Of a stretch of 64,000 nucleotides of DNA, positions 46,288 through 54,789 are shown in pieces (the first letter of the stretch is position 1; every line of letters starts with the position of its first letter). The notes below the pieces were generated by a model. That model was not told the origin of the DNA. It ran no database searches and saw nothing but the letters and a program-made list of their open reading frames with translations. This DNA comes from Microbispora sp. H13382 (GTDB lineage Bacteria > Actinomycetota > Actinomycetes > Streptosporangiales > Streptosporangiaceae): positions 62,001-126,000 of the forward strand of contig NZ_JABBXA010000003.1 in NCBI RefSeq assembly GCF_014161445.1. The letters are read 5' to 3'. A program made the position numbers and the translations under genes.

Positions 46288-47429
46288 TTGAAGACCTGGC
46301 GCAGCGTGTGCCGGACCTCCACGAGGTCCTTCTGGTCCGCCATCACCTGGTCGATCGGCTTGTACGCCTCGGGGTGCTCGTCGACCAGCGCGGCGGCCCG
46401 GTCGGAGTTCCAGGTCCGGCCGCGCATCGCCTCTTTGAGCGAGGCGGGCGACAGCTCGCGCTTGGCCCGGCTCCTGGACATCCTGCGTCCCGCGCCGTGC
46501 GAGCAGGAGTTGTACGACAGCGGGTTGCCCCGCCCGCGCACGATGTAGGACCGGGTGCCCATCGAGCCCGGGATGACGCCCTCGTCCCCGATGTCCGCCT
46601 TGATCGCTCCCTTGCGGGTGATCCACAGCTCCTTGCCCTGATGGGTCTCCATCTGGGTGAAATTGTGGTGGCAGTTGATCGTCCGGACCCGGGCGCCGGT
46701 GCCGACGACGCGGAACAGCGCCTCGCTCAGCACCTTGTCCATCCGCGCCCGCGACCCCATCGCGTAGCGCTGCGCCCACAGCATGTCCTCGATGTACGCC
46801 GTGAACTCCGGGGTGCCCTGGGTGAAGTAGGCCAGGTCGTAGTCCTCCAGCCCGATCGCCAGGCCGCGCATGAGCCGCTTCGCGCCGTTGATGTGGGCGG
46901 TGGCGAGCTGGTTGCCGATCCCGCGCGAGCCCGAGTGCAGCACGGTCCAGACCCGGTCGCGCTCGTCGAGGCAGACCTCCACGAAGTGGTTGCCCGACCC
47001 GAGGGTTCCGAACTGGCAGGCCACGGTGTTCTCCTGCTTGGGCGTCAGCGCGGTGTGCGGCCGGCCCAGCTCGCCGAGCGCGCGGTCCACCGCGCGGTCG
47101 TCGTGCCCCTTGCCCACGCCCGCCGGGATGCGCCGCTCCACCAGCCGCATCAGCGGGTCGAGCGAGTCGGGCAGGTCGGCGGCCGTGAGCGTGGTCTCGG
47201 TCGCGACCATGCCGCAGCCGATGTCCACGCCGACGGCGGACGGGATGATCGCACCCTCGGTGGGGATGACGGAGCCGACCGTCGCGCCGATGCCCACGTG
47301 CGCGTCCGGCATGAGCGCGACGTGACCGGGCACGAACGGCAGACGCGCCGCGCGGGCGGCCTGATCGATCGTTCCCTCGTCGATCTCGCTCGCCCAGGAC
47401 AGCAGCTTCGGGGCGATGTGCTTCGGCAT
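46275..47429 (-). CDS. rtcB: RtcB-family RNA ligase
   Basis: 384 residues from ATG at 47429; a longer start would add a low-complexity Arg/Pro leader. All metal and GMP-binding segments are visible: MPDAHVGIGATVGSVIP, GVDIGCGMVATET (Asp69, Cys72), FGTLGSGNHFVEV, VLHSGSRGIGNQ, HHNFTQME and the guanylylated-His motif SCSHGAGRRMSR. It joins 2',3'-cyclic phosphate or 3'-phosphate RNA ends to 5'-OH ends with GTP and manganese. There is no RtcA or RtcR neighbour and no archease gene, so this copy is not in an rtcBA repair operon. It diverges from the phosphotransferase gene. Confidence 0.93.
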   Translation of the reverse strand: MPKHIAPKLLSWASEIDEGTIDQAARAARLPFVPGHVALMPDAHVGIGATVGSVIPTEGAIIPSAVGVDIGCGMVATETTLTAADLPDSLDPLMRLVERRIPAGVGKGHDDRAVDRALGELGRPHTALTPKQENTVACQFGTLGSGNHFVEVCLDERDRVWTVLHSGSRGIGNQLATAHINGAKRLMRGLAIGLEDYDLAYFTQGTPEFTAYIEDMLWAQRYAMGSRARMDKVLSEALFRVVGTGARVRTINCHHNFTQMETHQGKELWITRKGAIKADIGDEGVIPGSMGTRSYIVRGRGNPLSYNSCSHGAGRRMSRSRAKRELSPASLKEAMRGRTWNSDRAAALVDEHPEAYKPIDQVMADQKDLVEVRHTLRQVFNYKG

Positions 47430-47548
47430 CGTGGATCTCCTCCTCGGTCGAGATCCACTGTGCCGGGGAGGCGGGTGCGATCCCAACCGAATTATTCGCG
47501 TGCGAAAGTCGTTTGCCGCCCTACCCGCCCCCCGCCCATCATGCGGAG

Positions 47549-48574
47549 ATGCGCGACGATTCCCGGGAGCCCGGCGGCCAGGGGGAGGAGCGGCGTCGCC
47601 GTCACGATGAGGACGGCCCGCCCCCGCCCGCCAGAGGCGTACGACTGCCGTGGGCCGCGGTGCCCGCGCACCTGCGGCTGGCCGTCGAGACGCACCTGGG
47701 CGACCGCGTGACCGAGGCCCTCACCCAGCCCGGCGGCTTCTCCCCGGGTGTGGCGGCCCGCCTGCGGCTCGCGGGTGGCGGCAGGGCCTTCGTCAAGGCC
47801 GTCGGGCCCGAGCCGAACCCGGCCAGCCCCGGCATCCACCGGTCGGAGGCCCGGGTGGCCGCCGCGCTGCCGGCGACCGCGCCCGCGCCCCGGCTGCTCG
47901 CGTCCTTCGACGAGGACGGCTGGGTGGTCCTGCTGTTCGAGGACGTCGAGGGGCGGCAGCCTGCCCAGCCCTGGATCCCGGCGGAGCTCGACGTCGTGCT
48001 CGGGGTGATGGCCGGGCTGGCCGAGTCGCTCACCCCCGCGCCCGTGGCCGTCCCGTCCGCCGCCGAGCGGCTCGGGGAGGACTACCGGGGATGGCGGCGT
48101 CTGGCGGCCGGGCCGGACGGCCTCGGCATGGACGGATCCGATGCCGCGTGGTCCCGGCGGCACCTGGACCGGCTGGCGGAACTGGAGTCCGAGTGGGAGG
48201 AAGCGGCGGAGGGCGACACGCTCGCCCACGCCGACCTGCGGGCAGACAACCTGCTGCTCACGGCGGACGGCGGAGTGGTCGTCGTCGACTGGCCCTGGGC
48301 GTGCCTGAGCACGCGGTGGTTCGACCTGCTCGGGATGCTCCCGAGCGTGGCCATGCAGGGCGGGCCGCCGCCGGCCGCGGTCTTCGACCGCCACCCGGTC
48401 GCGGCGAAGGCGGACGGCGACGCGGTCACCGCGGTCCTGGCCGCCGTGACCGGCTTCTTCCTGCAGCGGGGAAGCCTTCCCCCGCCGCCAGGTCTGCCCA
48501 CGCTCCGCGCGTTCCAGCTCGCACAGGGCCGGGTGGCGCTCGCCTGGCTGCGGCAGCGGACCGGCTGGAGATGA
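47549..48574 (+). CDS. Aminoglycoside phosphotransferase (APH) family protein
   Basis: 341 residues from ATG at 47549, behind GCGGAG; an upstream in-frame start at 47513 would add Pro-rich sequence. The kinase-like fold shows GGRAFVKAVGPEP (Lys of the nucleotide site), VVLLFEDVEGR (hinge), the catalytic loop LAHADLRADNLLLTADGG (HxDxxxxN) and the metal motif VVVVDWPWACL. Proteins of this type phosphorylate small alcohols, amines or antibiotics; many in actinobacteria have no known substrate. There is no sign of a resistance cassette around it. Probably monocistronic. Confidence 0.87.
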   Translation: MRDDSREPGGQGEERRRRHDEDGPPPPARGVRLPWAAVPAHLRLAVETHLGDRVTEALTQPGGFSPGVAARLRLAGGGRAFVKAVGPEPNPASPGIHRSEARVAAALPATAPAPRLLASFDEDGWVVLLFEDVEGRQPAQPWIPAELDVVLGVMAGLAESLTPAPVAVPSAAERLGEDYRGWRRLAAGPDGLGMDGSDAAWSRRHLDRLAELESEWEEAAEGDTLAHADLRADNLLLTADGGVVVVDWPWACLSTRWFDLLGMLPSVAMQGGPPPAAVFDRHPVAAKADGDAVTAVLAAVTGFFLQRGSLPPPPGLPTLRAFQLAQGRVALAWLRQRTGWR

Positions 48575-48754
48575 CCTCCGGCAGCGCGAAGCGACCGGGC
48601 CCGTGCCCGCGGTCCGGGTGACGAGCGCCGCGCGTGACCCTCACTCGGAAACCGGGGGGCACGCGTGGAACCCTTGGCGAGGGCGGCGGCGCAAGCCGTG
48701 CGGGACCACGCCCGGAGTGCCCCGCCGATTCGCGCGTGCGAGAGGAGAACGACG

Positions 48755-49189
48755 ATGAACTCCGCCTCGGCCGCCGTGGGCGGCGCGGCCACCTTCGTCT
48801 GGCTCGGGATGGTGCTGGCGATCTCATTCCTGGAGGCGCCGCTGAAGTTCCGCGCGCCGGGAGTGACGATCGCGATCGGGCTCGGCATCGGCCGCCTCGT
48901 CTTCCGTGCCCTCAACGCCGCCGAGGCCGTGCTGGCGGTCGTCGTGATCGCGGCGGTCGCGACGGGCTCGCCCGGCCCCGCCGTGGTGGCGCTCACGGCC
49001 CTCGCCGCGGCCGCCCTGGTGGTCCAGATCGCCGCCGTACGCCCGCCGCTCAACCGCAGGTCCGACCGCGTCCTGTCCGGAGAGGACCCGGCGCGGCACA
49101 GGTCGACGGCGCACCTGTACTACGTGGCGCTTGAGGTCGTGAAGGTCCTGTCGCTGCTCGCCCTGGGCTGCTTCCTCCAGGCCGTGTAG
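48755..49189 (+). CDS. Small four-helix membrane protein, unknown function
   Basis: 144 residues from ATG at 48755, with AGAGGAG upstream. Four transmembrane helices: FVWLGMVLAISFLEAPLKF, LNAAEAVLAVVVIAAVATG, VVALTALAAAALVVQIAAV and YYVALEVVKVLSLLALGCF. The motif SFLEAPLKFRAPG in the first loop and HLYYVALEVVKV in the last helix are conserved-looking. I recall similar proteins in many bacteria as uncharacterised membrane proteins, without function. The 180 bp before it contain no other gene. Confidence 0.72.
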   Translation: MNSASAAVGGAATFVWLGMVLAISFLEAPLKFRAPGVTIAIGLGIGRLVFRALNAAEAVLAVVVIAAVATGSPGPAVVALTALAAAALVVQIAAVRPPLNRRSDRVLSGEDPARHRSTAHLYYVALEVVKVLSLLALGCFLQAV

Positions 49190-49240
49190 CGGTTCCTCCC
49201 GTCCGCGCCGTGATCGGAAAGACCCGCCGGGCGGGCGCTG

Positions 49241-49573
49241 TCAGGGGCGTTTGACGACGGTGAGCAGGACCGCGCTGTCCTCGACGGCGTCGAGCGCGTG
49301 CCGTGCGTCGGGAATGGCGAGCAGATCCCCGGACCGCCCCTCCCAGGAGGCGTCGCCGCTGCTCAGCCGTACATGACCGCGCAGCACCAGCAGGGTCGCC
49401 TCACCCGGGCTCTCGTGCTCGGCGAGGCCGGTCCCGGCGGTGAGGGCGAGCAGCGTCTGGCGCAGCGCGTGCTCGTGGCCGCCGTGCACGCTGTCGGCCG
49501 CGCGCCCGCTGGAAGCGGCGGCGGCGCGTTCGAGTAGTTCCCCGGCCCGTACGTCGAGAGAGATCGGTTCCAT
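49241..49573 (-). CDS. Small cupin-domain protein
   Basis: 110 residues from ATG at 49573. The single cupin barrel shows GTGLAEHESPGEATLLVLRG (motif 1, with His and Glu), a glycine turn SSGDASWEGRSGDLLAIPDA and HALDAVEDSAVLLTVV (motif 2, with His). The N-terminal HGGHEHALRQTLLALTAG precedes it. Such small cupins act as ligand sensors or isomerases; no partner gene points to a reaction. A longer upstream frame covers the divergent small gene and is not used. A short CCCGC/GCGGG hairpin (49223-49235) lies between this gene and the convergent membrane gene. Confidence 0.82.
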   Translation of the reverse strand: MEPISLDVRAGELLERAAAASSGRAADSVHGGHEHALRQTLLALTAGTGLAEHESPGEATLLVLRGHVRLSSGDASWEGRSGDLLAIPDARHALDAVEDSAVLLTVVKRP

Positions 49574-49582
49574 GCCCTCAGT

Positions 49583-49816
49583 TTGCCCCACGCTCCACGC
49601 GGTGCCCGGAAAGGCGATGGCCGTTCTGGAGACGCCGCCGTTACTGCGGCCCGGGTCACGCGGCGCGGCACGGCGGCGCAGGAGGCGCTGCGGCTCGAAC
49701 TGGAGAGCAACAAGAACCAGGCGCGCGTGAGCCGGCGCGAGCGCGAGCGCGCGCTGGCCGAGCACCGGCGCGAGGTCGCCCGCCGCAAGCGCGTCGAGCG
49801 CCGTCGTGACCGCTGA
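49583..49816 (+). CDS. Small basic helical protein, hypothetical
   Basis: Up to 77 residues. The C-terminal 50 residues are a long charged helix (LRLELESNKNQARVSRRERE, then ALAEHRREVARRKRVERRRD), possibly a short coiled coil or nucleic-acid-binding segment. The start is uncertain: TTG at 49583 is the only standard candidate in the frame, lies 9 bp from the divergent cupin start, and the first 25 residues look like non-coding sequence. No family is recognised. Kept because the helical part has strong amphipathic character and typical codons. Confidence 0.4.
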   Translation: MPHAPRGARKGDGRSGDAAVTAARVTRRGTAAQEALRLELESNKNQARVSRRERERALAEHRREVARRKRVERRRDR

Positions 49817-49834
49817 CCCCGCACGGAAACGGCG

Positions 49835-50116
49835 CTATGCCGCGGTCACGGCCTCGCCCACTTCCTTGTGGGCGGCTTCCGCGATGCGGAGCATCATTTC
49901 CGCATAGGGCAGCAGGCGCGTTCCCGCCTCCGTCAGGGCGATCCGGCGGCCTCTCCGGTCGAACAGGACCGCCCCGACGGCTTCTTCGAGGGTCCTGATT
50001 TGCGCGGTAACGCTGGACTGGGCGTAGTGCATCTTCTTTGCTGCCAATGTAAAGCTCAGCTCGGCCGCGACCTCACAGAAAGTGCGTAGCTGCTGCAGGT
50101 TCACGCAGAACGACAA
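49835..50116 (-). pseudogene. LysR-type regulator, only the DNA-binding domain remains
   Basis: 93 codons. The N-terminal winged helix-turn-helix is complete: LQQLRTFCEVAAELSFTLAA, then HYAQSSVTAQIRTLEEAVGA and LFDRRGRRIALTEAGTRLLP with the start of the linker helix. It stops at 49837 where a full LysR protein would have about 200 more residues of effector domain. No remnant of that domain was seen downstream in any frame. It is either a truncated gene or a free-standing HTH protein. It lies at the left border of the predicted metabolite cluster, a position where regulators and breakpoints are common. Confidence 0.7.
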
Positions 50117-50453
50117 AGTCTCCCCTATAACCCGAGATCAGCGTATGGTCAAGGTGGTGCACGCTCATTTTCCAGCGATGTATTTACCATGTCCATCGAC
50201 ATTCTGTCACGCATGAGGCGATGCGTGAAAACAGGCCCCGGGCGCGGGTTTTCCCGCCAATTCAGCCGCGCCTCGGGATCACTTTTATAGGGCCGAAAAC
50301 AGAACGCCTCTTCGCCGGGCCTGCTCGTGAACCGGACGCCGGCGATTTCCTGCCCGTGCCGCCGCGCCGCCGGCCGCGTCCCGCCGTACGACCGACCGGG
50401 AGTAGCCCGTCCCGGGGACGGTGGAGATCCCGGTCGGCCGCGGCGTGGGGGCT
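50117..50453. other. Intergenic region (337 bp)
   Basis: Between the LysR fragment and the end of the MFS gene, both on the minus strand. The half next to the LysR fragment is less GC-rich and probably holds its promoter. The other end contains the MFS terminator hairpin. Open frames crossing this stretch show no family-like sequence. Confidence 0.6.
50392..50437 (-). terminator. Nested hairpin after the MFS gene
   Basis: CCGACCGGGA (50392-50401) pairs with TCCCGGTCGG (50428-50437), a perfect 10-bp stem, and the loop contains a second stem, CCGTCC (50407-50412) with GGACGG (50416-50421). It begins 17 bases after the MFS stop. There is no T-run, but the structure is stable enough to act as an I-shaped terminator. 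Confidence 0.65.
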
Positions 50454-51941
50454 CTAGTAGTCGGCGACCGCGGCCGAAGCCGCCACCCGGCGCCGTGCGG
50501 AGGCGCGCAGCGCCGCGACGAGCGTGAGCAGCATGGTCACGACGGAGATGCCGGTGACGACATAGAGGCCGTTGTGGTAGCTGGACAGGGTCGCGGTCGC
50601 CTCGCCCGCCTCGCCGCCGGCAGCCATCGTGGCGGTCACGATGGCGAGGACGATCGCCGCGCCGACCTGGTATCCCGTCTGCAGCACACCGGCCGCCAGC
50701 CCCTGCTCGGAGTCGGCCACACCGGTGGTCGCCTGGACGTTCGCGGCGGGGAAGGAGAAGGGGAAGGCCACGCCGATGAGCAGAATGCTCGGCAGGATCA
50801 CCCAGGCGTACGGGGACGCCTCGTCGATCCGCAGGAAGAGCAGGTACGAAGCGGTGTAGGCGACGAATCCCGCGAAGATCATCCACCGGACCCCGAACCG
50901 CGAGATCAGCTTGCCGGCCCGCGGCGCGATCGTCGCGATGAGCAGGCCGATGGGGAGGAAGGCCAGCGCCATCTGCATCGGCGACCAGCCGCGCAGCGAC
51001 TGCAGGTAGAGGCCGCCGATGAACTGGAAACTCATATAGGTGCCGAGGATCGCCGCCGCGACCAGGCTCGCGCCCACCAGCGCGCCGTTGCGCAGCAGGC
51101 CCAGGCGCAGCAGGGGCTGGGCCGTCCGGCGCTCGATGACGACGAAGGCCAGGAGGAGCACCACCGAGGCGGCGAACATCCCCAGGGTGCCCGGCGACGT
51201 CCACCCCGCGGTGGGCGCCTCGACGATGCTGTAGACGAGCAGCAGCATCGCGGCCGTCACGGTGACGGCGCCGGCGATGTCGAACGAGCCCCCGCGCCGG
51301 CCCGACGCGGCGTCGCGCGGCACGAGCGACAGGGCGCCGGCGAACGCGATGAGCGCCACGGCGACCGGGAGCAGGAACGTCCAGCGCCAGTTGATCTCGG
51401 TGAGCGAGCCGCCCACGATGACACCGGTCGAGTAGCCGACCGCGCCGCACGCGGTGTAGATGCCCAGCGCGCGGTTGCGCTGCGGGCCCTCGGCGAAGCT
51501 GGTGACGATGATGGACAGGCTGGCCGGGGCGGTGAACGCGGCGCCGACGCCCATGACGAACCGGGCGACGATCACGACCAGGCCCTCGTTGGTGATGCCG
51601 CCGACCAGCGATCCGACGGCGAAGACGGCGACACCCGCCAGGAACATGCGGCGACGGCCCAGAAGGTCCGCCATGCGCCCGCCGAGCAGCAGGAAGCCGC
51701 CGAAGCCGAGAACGTACGCGCTCACGACCCACTGCACGGACTCGGTGGTCATCCCGAGGTCCGCCTGGATCGGCGGCACCGCGATGCCGACCATGATGTT
51801 GTCGAGAGCGTCGAGGAAGAAGGCGGCGCAGACGCTGACGAGCAGGCCCCACTCGCGGAGCCCCCACGAGTTCCCCTCCGCCGGTGCCTTCGTCTGGGCT
51901 TCGGCTAACGTCTGGACTTTTTCTTCTGGTGAAGTCGTCAT
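50454..51941 (-). CDS. MFS drug exporter, DHA2 (14-helix) family
   Basis: 495 residues from ATG at 51941, about 14 transmembrane helices. The N-terminal half has LDALDNIMVGIAVPPIQADL and the motif A loop GGRMADLLGRRRMFLAGVAV. A motif C-like segment is at ALGIYTACGAVGYSTGVIVG (antiporter glycines). This is the proton-coupled DHA2 family used for drug and antibiotic export. Its place next to the flavoenzyme gene suggests that it exports the cluster's product. A strong hairpin separates it from the flavoenzyme gene upstream, so it may have its own promoter in the 171-bp spacer. Confidence 0.9.
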   Translation of the reverse strand: MTTSPEEKVQTLAEAQTKAPAEGNSWGLREWGLLVSVCAAFFLDALDNIMVGIAVPPIQADLGMTTESVQWVVSAYVLGFGGFLLLGGRMADLLGRRRMFLAGVAVFAVGSLVGGITNEGLVVIVARFVMGVGAAFTAPASLSIIVTSFAEGPQRNRALGIYTACGAVGYSTGVIVGGSLTEINWRWTFLLPVAVALIAFAGALSLVPRDAASGRRGGSFDIAGAVTVTAAMLLLVYSIVEAPTAGWTSPGTLGMFAASVVLLLAFVVIERRTAQPLLRLGLLRNGALVGASLVAAAILGTYMSFQFIGGLYLQSLRGWSPMQMALAFLPIGLLIATIAPRAGKLISRFGVRWMIFAGFVAYTASYLLFLRIDEASPYAWVILPSILLIGVAFPFSFPAANVQATTGVADSEQGLAAGVLQTGYQVGAAIVLAIVTATMAAGGEAGEATATLSSYHNGLYVVTGISVVTMLLTLVAALRASARRRVAASAAVADY

Positions 51942-52058
51942 GACTGTCCTAATCCACTCCGGTCGTATTGTCGCTGCCGCCGCGCCGAGGGGATGGGAAG
52001 CGCCGATCCCGAGCCTGGAGCGGAGGCTCTTGCCGCCCGCGTCCGATGCCGGCGGTAA

Positions 52059-52094
52059 GCCAGGGGCGAGGGGATGCCGGCCCTCGCCCCTGGC
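52059..52094 (-). terminator. 14-bp stem hairpin between the flavoenzyme and MFS genes
   Basis: GCCAGGGGCGAGGG (52059-52072) and CCCTCGCCCCTGGC (52081-52094) are perfectly complementary, with an 8-base loop. The hairpin lies 19 bases after the flavoenzyme stop on the minus strand. It has no T-run. It may end, or 3'-protect, the upstream transcript. Confidence 0.75.
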
Positions 52095-52112
52095 CGGCTT
52101 CACCGTCGCGGG

Positions 52113-53324
52113 TCAGCCCTTGAGCCCCAGCGGGAAGGGCGCCAGAGGCGTCCCGCCGAGGAGGTGGGCCCCCGCCGACTGCACGATCTGCTCCTGGGCG
52201 AGGATGTGCTGGCACATCGTGTGCAGGTCCCGCAGCCAGCGGTCCAGGGGAGAGGTCCGGTAGATCGAGGCGGTTCCGACGAGGTCGGACAGCCGGGAGA
52301 CGATCGAGCGAGCCGTCCTGAACGCGTTGACACGGGCCAGCGCCGAGGAGACCTGCTGGTCCGGGGTCGGTTCGACGCCGGACTGCAGCCGGTCCCACAG
52401 ATCGTGCAGGGTGCCGTAGACCGCGTAGCGTGCCGCGGCGAGCTCCATCTCCGCCTGGCCGATGGCGGTCTGCACGCGGTAGCTGTCCGACCACGGCGTA
52501 CCGGTCGTCTTCTCGACCCGGCCGGCCGCCAACTCGCGTACGTGGTCCAGGGCCGCGCGGGCGACTCCGAGCGGCACACCGGGCACGTTGCTCAAGAAGG
52601 CGTCCGGAGCGGTGAACGGTCCCGACCGCTGCGGCTGGGTGAAGTCGAAGGAGCGCTCCTCGGGGACGAACAGGTCGGTGACCTGGTAGTCCATGCTGCC
52701 GCTGCCGGCCAGCCCGGTGGTGTGCCAGGTGTCGACCTTCTCGAACTCCTCGCCGCGGGCCAGTATCAGGCGCCAGTTCATCGGCGCGCCGCCGGGCCCC
52801 GGCTCGGGCTCGCCGTCCTGGTGGACGACGCACCCGCCGACGACCCAGTCGGCGTGCGTGACGCCACTGCCGAACGGCCAGCGGCCGGTGACGCGATAGC
52901 CGCCGGGCACCCGGTCGGCGCGGCCGACCGGGAAGATCAGGCCGGCCGTGATCGCGTCGGGGTTGGCCCGCATCTCCTTGACGACGAACTCGTTCAGGTA
53001 GCCCGCGTAGATCCAGGTGTCCATACCGATCATGGCGCACCAGCCCGCCGCGGCGTCGCCGTAGGAGAGGGCCTCGATCACCTCGGTCTGCTGGGCGAAG
53101 GTGAGTTCCGGGCCGCCCCACTCGTTGGGCATGCCGATGCGGAAGACGCCGGTGTCGCGGAGCAGCTCCACGACGTCCTTGGGAAGGTGCCTGGTGCGTT
53201 CGATCTCCTCGGAGCGTTCGCGCAGCAGGGGAGCCGCCGCCCTCGCGCGCGCCAGGATCTCCTCCGGCGAAGCGGGAACCTGCTCGCGCCCTGCCACGGG
53301 CCGCAGAGTCTCCGGCATGGTCAT
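52113..53324 (-). CDS. Acyl-CoA-dehydrogenase-fold flavin-dependent monooxygenase
   Basis: 403 residues from ATG at 53324, with AGGAGG just upstream. The fold of class D flavin monooxygenases and acyl-CoA dehydrogenases is clear: N-terminal helices (LPKDVVELLRDTGVFRIGMP), GGPELTFAQQTEVIEALSYG, flavin-side strands TGRWPFGSGVTHADWVVGG and DTWHTTGLAGSGSMDYQVTD, and the C-terminal four-helix bundle ending GGTPLAPFPLGLKG. The sequence resembles HsaA/HpaB-like hydroxylases that take reduced flavin from a separate reductase; the flavin reductase gene at 59.9 kb is a possible partner. It probably hydroxylates an aromatic intermediate. Substrate unknown. Confidence 0.8.
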   Translation of the reverse strand: MTMPETLRPVAGREQVPASPEEILARARAAAPLLRERSEEIERTRHLPKDVVELLRDTGVFRIGMPNEWGGPELTFAQQTEVIEALSYGDAAAGWCAMIGMDTWIYAGYLNEFVVKEMRANPDAITAGLIFPVGRADRVPGGYRVTGRWPFGSGVTHADWVVGGCVVHQDGEPEPGPGGAPMNWRLILARGEEFEKVDTWHTTGLAGSGSMDYQVTDLFVPEERSFDFTQPQRSGPFTAPDAFLSNVPGVPLGVARAALDHVRELAAGRVEKTTGTPWSDSYRVQTAIGQAEMELAAARYAVYGTLHDLWDRLQSGVEPTPDQQVSSALARVNAFRTARSIVSRLSDLVGTASIYRTSPLDRWLRDLHTMCQHILAQEQIVQSAGAHLLGGTPLAPFPLGLKG

Positions 53325-53721
53325 GTGAAAACCTCCTGTTCGTGGCTTCGTCTCTGGTCCGATCGCAGCGACGGACTGCCGCCGTCCGCTGATGACTCCA
53401 GGCCGCCGTGGCCTGTACAGCGGGACGGTGTGACAGTCCTGGCCACTTCGCAGCGGGTTCCACGCTAGGAACGGCGGCGCCTCACCGTTCGCCCGAACGC
53501 GCACGCGATCTGGTACGTCCGCACACGCCGGACGTGACCGACTCACCCCATGCCCGGTGGCGAGGGCCCATGTGACCGGCAGTGACATGGCCCCTCTCCC
53601 GAACGCTCAGGTAGTGCTCCATATAACCGTCATGGCAGACTTTAAGGGTTAGAAACACGGCGCTGCAACCGGTCACTTATGATTGAGTGGTTAGAGCAGG
53701 CGGTAGTTGGAGGATGTCGCC
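53325..53721. promoter_or_regulatory. Divergent promoter region (397 bp)
   Basis: Shared by the flavoenzyme gene (minus) and the CGNR gene (plus). It contains an inverted repeat GAACGG/CCGTTC at 53469-53490 and a less GC-rich stretch (about 53620-53690) that probably carries the CGNR promoter. No gene was seen in it. The divergent regulator gene makes it a likely control point for the flavoenzyme. Confidence 0.5.
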
Positions 53722-54270
53722 ATGACCGAGCCCGACCCGCGTCCGTTCGTCCGGGAACCCCTCGCCCTCGACCTCCTGAACACCCGGTGGAAGGAGCACG
53801 GCCGGCTTCACGACCTGCTGGACTCGCCCTCCGGGCTGCGCGTGTGGCTGGCCGGCCACGGGCTGGCCGACCGCTTCGCCGCGGACGAGGAGTCGCTGAA
53901 GGCGGTCGTCCACGCGCGCGACGTGCTGGCCGCGGTGGCCGCCGGCCCGGGGGGTCCCGCCGTCCACCGGCAGGTCGACGACGTCCTCGCCCATGGGCGC
54001 ATCCGGCTCACCCTCACCGCGGAGGGACCCGGCGAGACGGCGGAGTTCGACGACCCGGCGTGGGGGGCGGCGTGGACCGCCGTCCGCGACTACCTGGACC
54101 TGCTGGCCGCGGCTCCGGAGCGCATCCGGTTGTGCGCCCAGCCGGACTGCATCCGCTACTTCCTCGACACGTCCCGTAACGGCACCCGCCGCTGGTGCTC
54201 CATGTCCCTGTGCGGCAACCGGGTCAAGGCCGCCCGGCACTACGCGCGGGCTCGCGACACCGGCGTCTGA
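53722..54270 (+). CDS. ABATE / CGNR zinc-finger domain regulator
   Basis: 182 residues from ATG at 53722 behind GGAGG. N-terminal ABATE-type domain (PLALDLLNTRWKEHGRLHDL near the start, then LKAVVHARDVLAAVAA). The C-terminal CGNR zinc finger is intact: RLCAQPDCIRYFLDTSRN and RRWCSMSLCGNRVKAARHYA, with Cys ligands in the CxxxxC and CxxxxCGNR pairs. Proteins of this type are putative stress-responsive transcription regulators that bind DNA through the finger. Divergent from the flavoenzyme gene, so that gene is the likely target. Followed by the small oxidoreductase gene after 41 bp. Confidence 0.85.
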   Translation: MTEPDPRPFVREPLALDLLNTRWKEHGRLHDLLDSPSGLRVWLAGHGLADRFAADEESLKAVVHARDVLAAVAAGPGGPAVHRQVDDVLAHGRIRLTLTAEGPGETAEFDDPAWGAAWTAVRDYLDLLAAAPERIRLCAQPDCIRYFLDTSRNGTRRWCSMSLCGNRVKAARHYARARDTGV

Positions 54271-54311
54271 ACCGGCCATACGGCGGTTCCGGTCTCGAAA
54301 GGTCTCCGCTC

Positions 54312-54719
54312 ATGTCCCGTGGCGCTCTGCCCGAGCACATCGCCGAACTCCTCGTCCGTCCGAATCCCTGTGTCATCAGCACCGTCCGCCAGGACGGCGC
54401 ACCGGTCTCCGTGGCCACCTGGTACCTGTGGCAGGACGGGCGGGTGCTGGTCAACATGGACGCCGGGCGCAAACGGCTGGACTACCTGCGCAAGGATCCC
54501 CGGGTGTCGCTCACGGTGCTGGACTCCGGCGGCTGGTACCGCCACGTCAGCCTGCAGGGGCGGGTGGTGGCGCTGCAGGACGACCCGGACCTGAAGGACA
54601 TCGACCGCCTCGCCGTCCACTACACCGGTGAGCCGTACCCGAACCGCGAACGGCCGAGGGTGAGCGCCTGGATCGAGATCGACACCTGGCACGTGTGGGG
54701 GATCCCCGCCGGGTCCTGA
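54312..54719 (+). CDS. PPOX-class (F420/FMN-dependent) small oxidoreductase
   Basis: 135 residues from ATG at 54312. The split-barrel fold typical of pyridoxamine-oxidase-like and F420-dependent enzymes is indicated by NPCVISTVRQDGAPVSVATW, LWQDGRVLVNMDAGRKRLDY, RVSLTVLDSGGWYRHVSLQG and the C-terminal SAWIEIDTWHVWGI. Actinobacterial members of this length (about 130-140 residues) often use coenzyme F420 to reduce enones or quinones. Whether F420 or FMN is bound cannot be decided. Probably co-transcribed with the CGNR gene. Confidence 0.82.
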   Translation: MSRGALPEHIAELLVRPNPCVISTVRQDGAPVSVATWYLWQDGRVLVNMDAGRKRLDYLRKDPRVSLTVLDSGGWYRHVSLQGRVVALQDDPDLKDIDRLAVHYTGEPYPNRERPRVSAWIEIDTWHVWGIPAGS

Positions 54720-54789
54720 ACGCGGGCACGCGCCCGCGCCGGTCAGGCCGCACAGGTCAGCCCGGGGCGTCCGCGCGGCGGACGACGGA

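Noticed and set aside
47549..48574. Antibiotic-resistance call for the APH-family gene
   Set aside because: Only the general kinase-fold motifs are present. There is no linked mobile element or cluster to support a particular drug substrate.
50149..51867. Long minus-strand frame overlapping the MFS gene and its downstream spacer
   Set aside because: It lacks membrane helices and family sequence. The alternative frame encodes a clear 14-helix DHA2 transporter.
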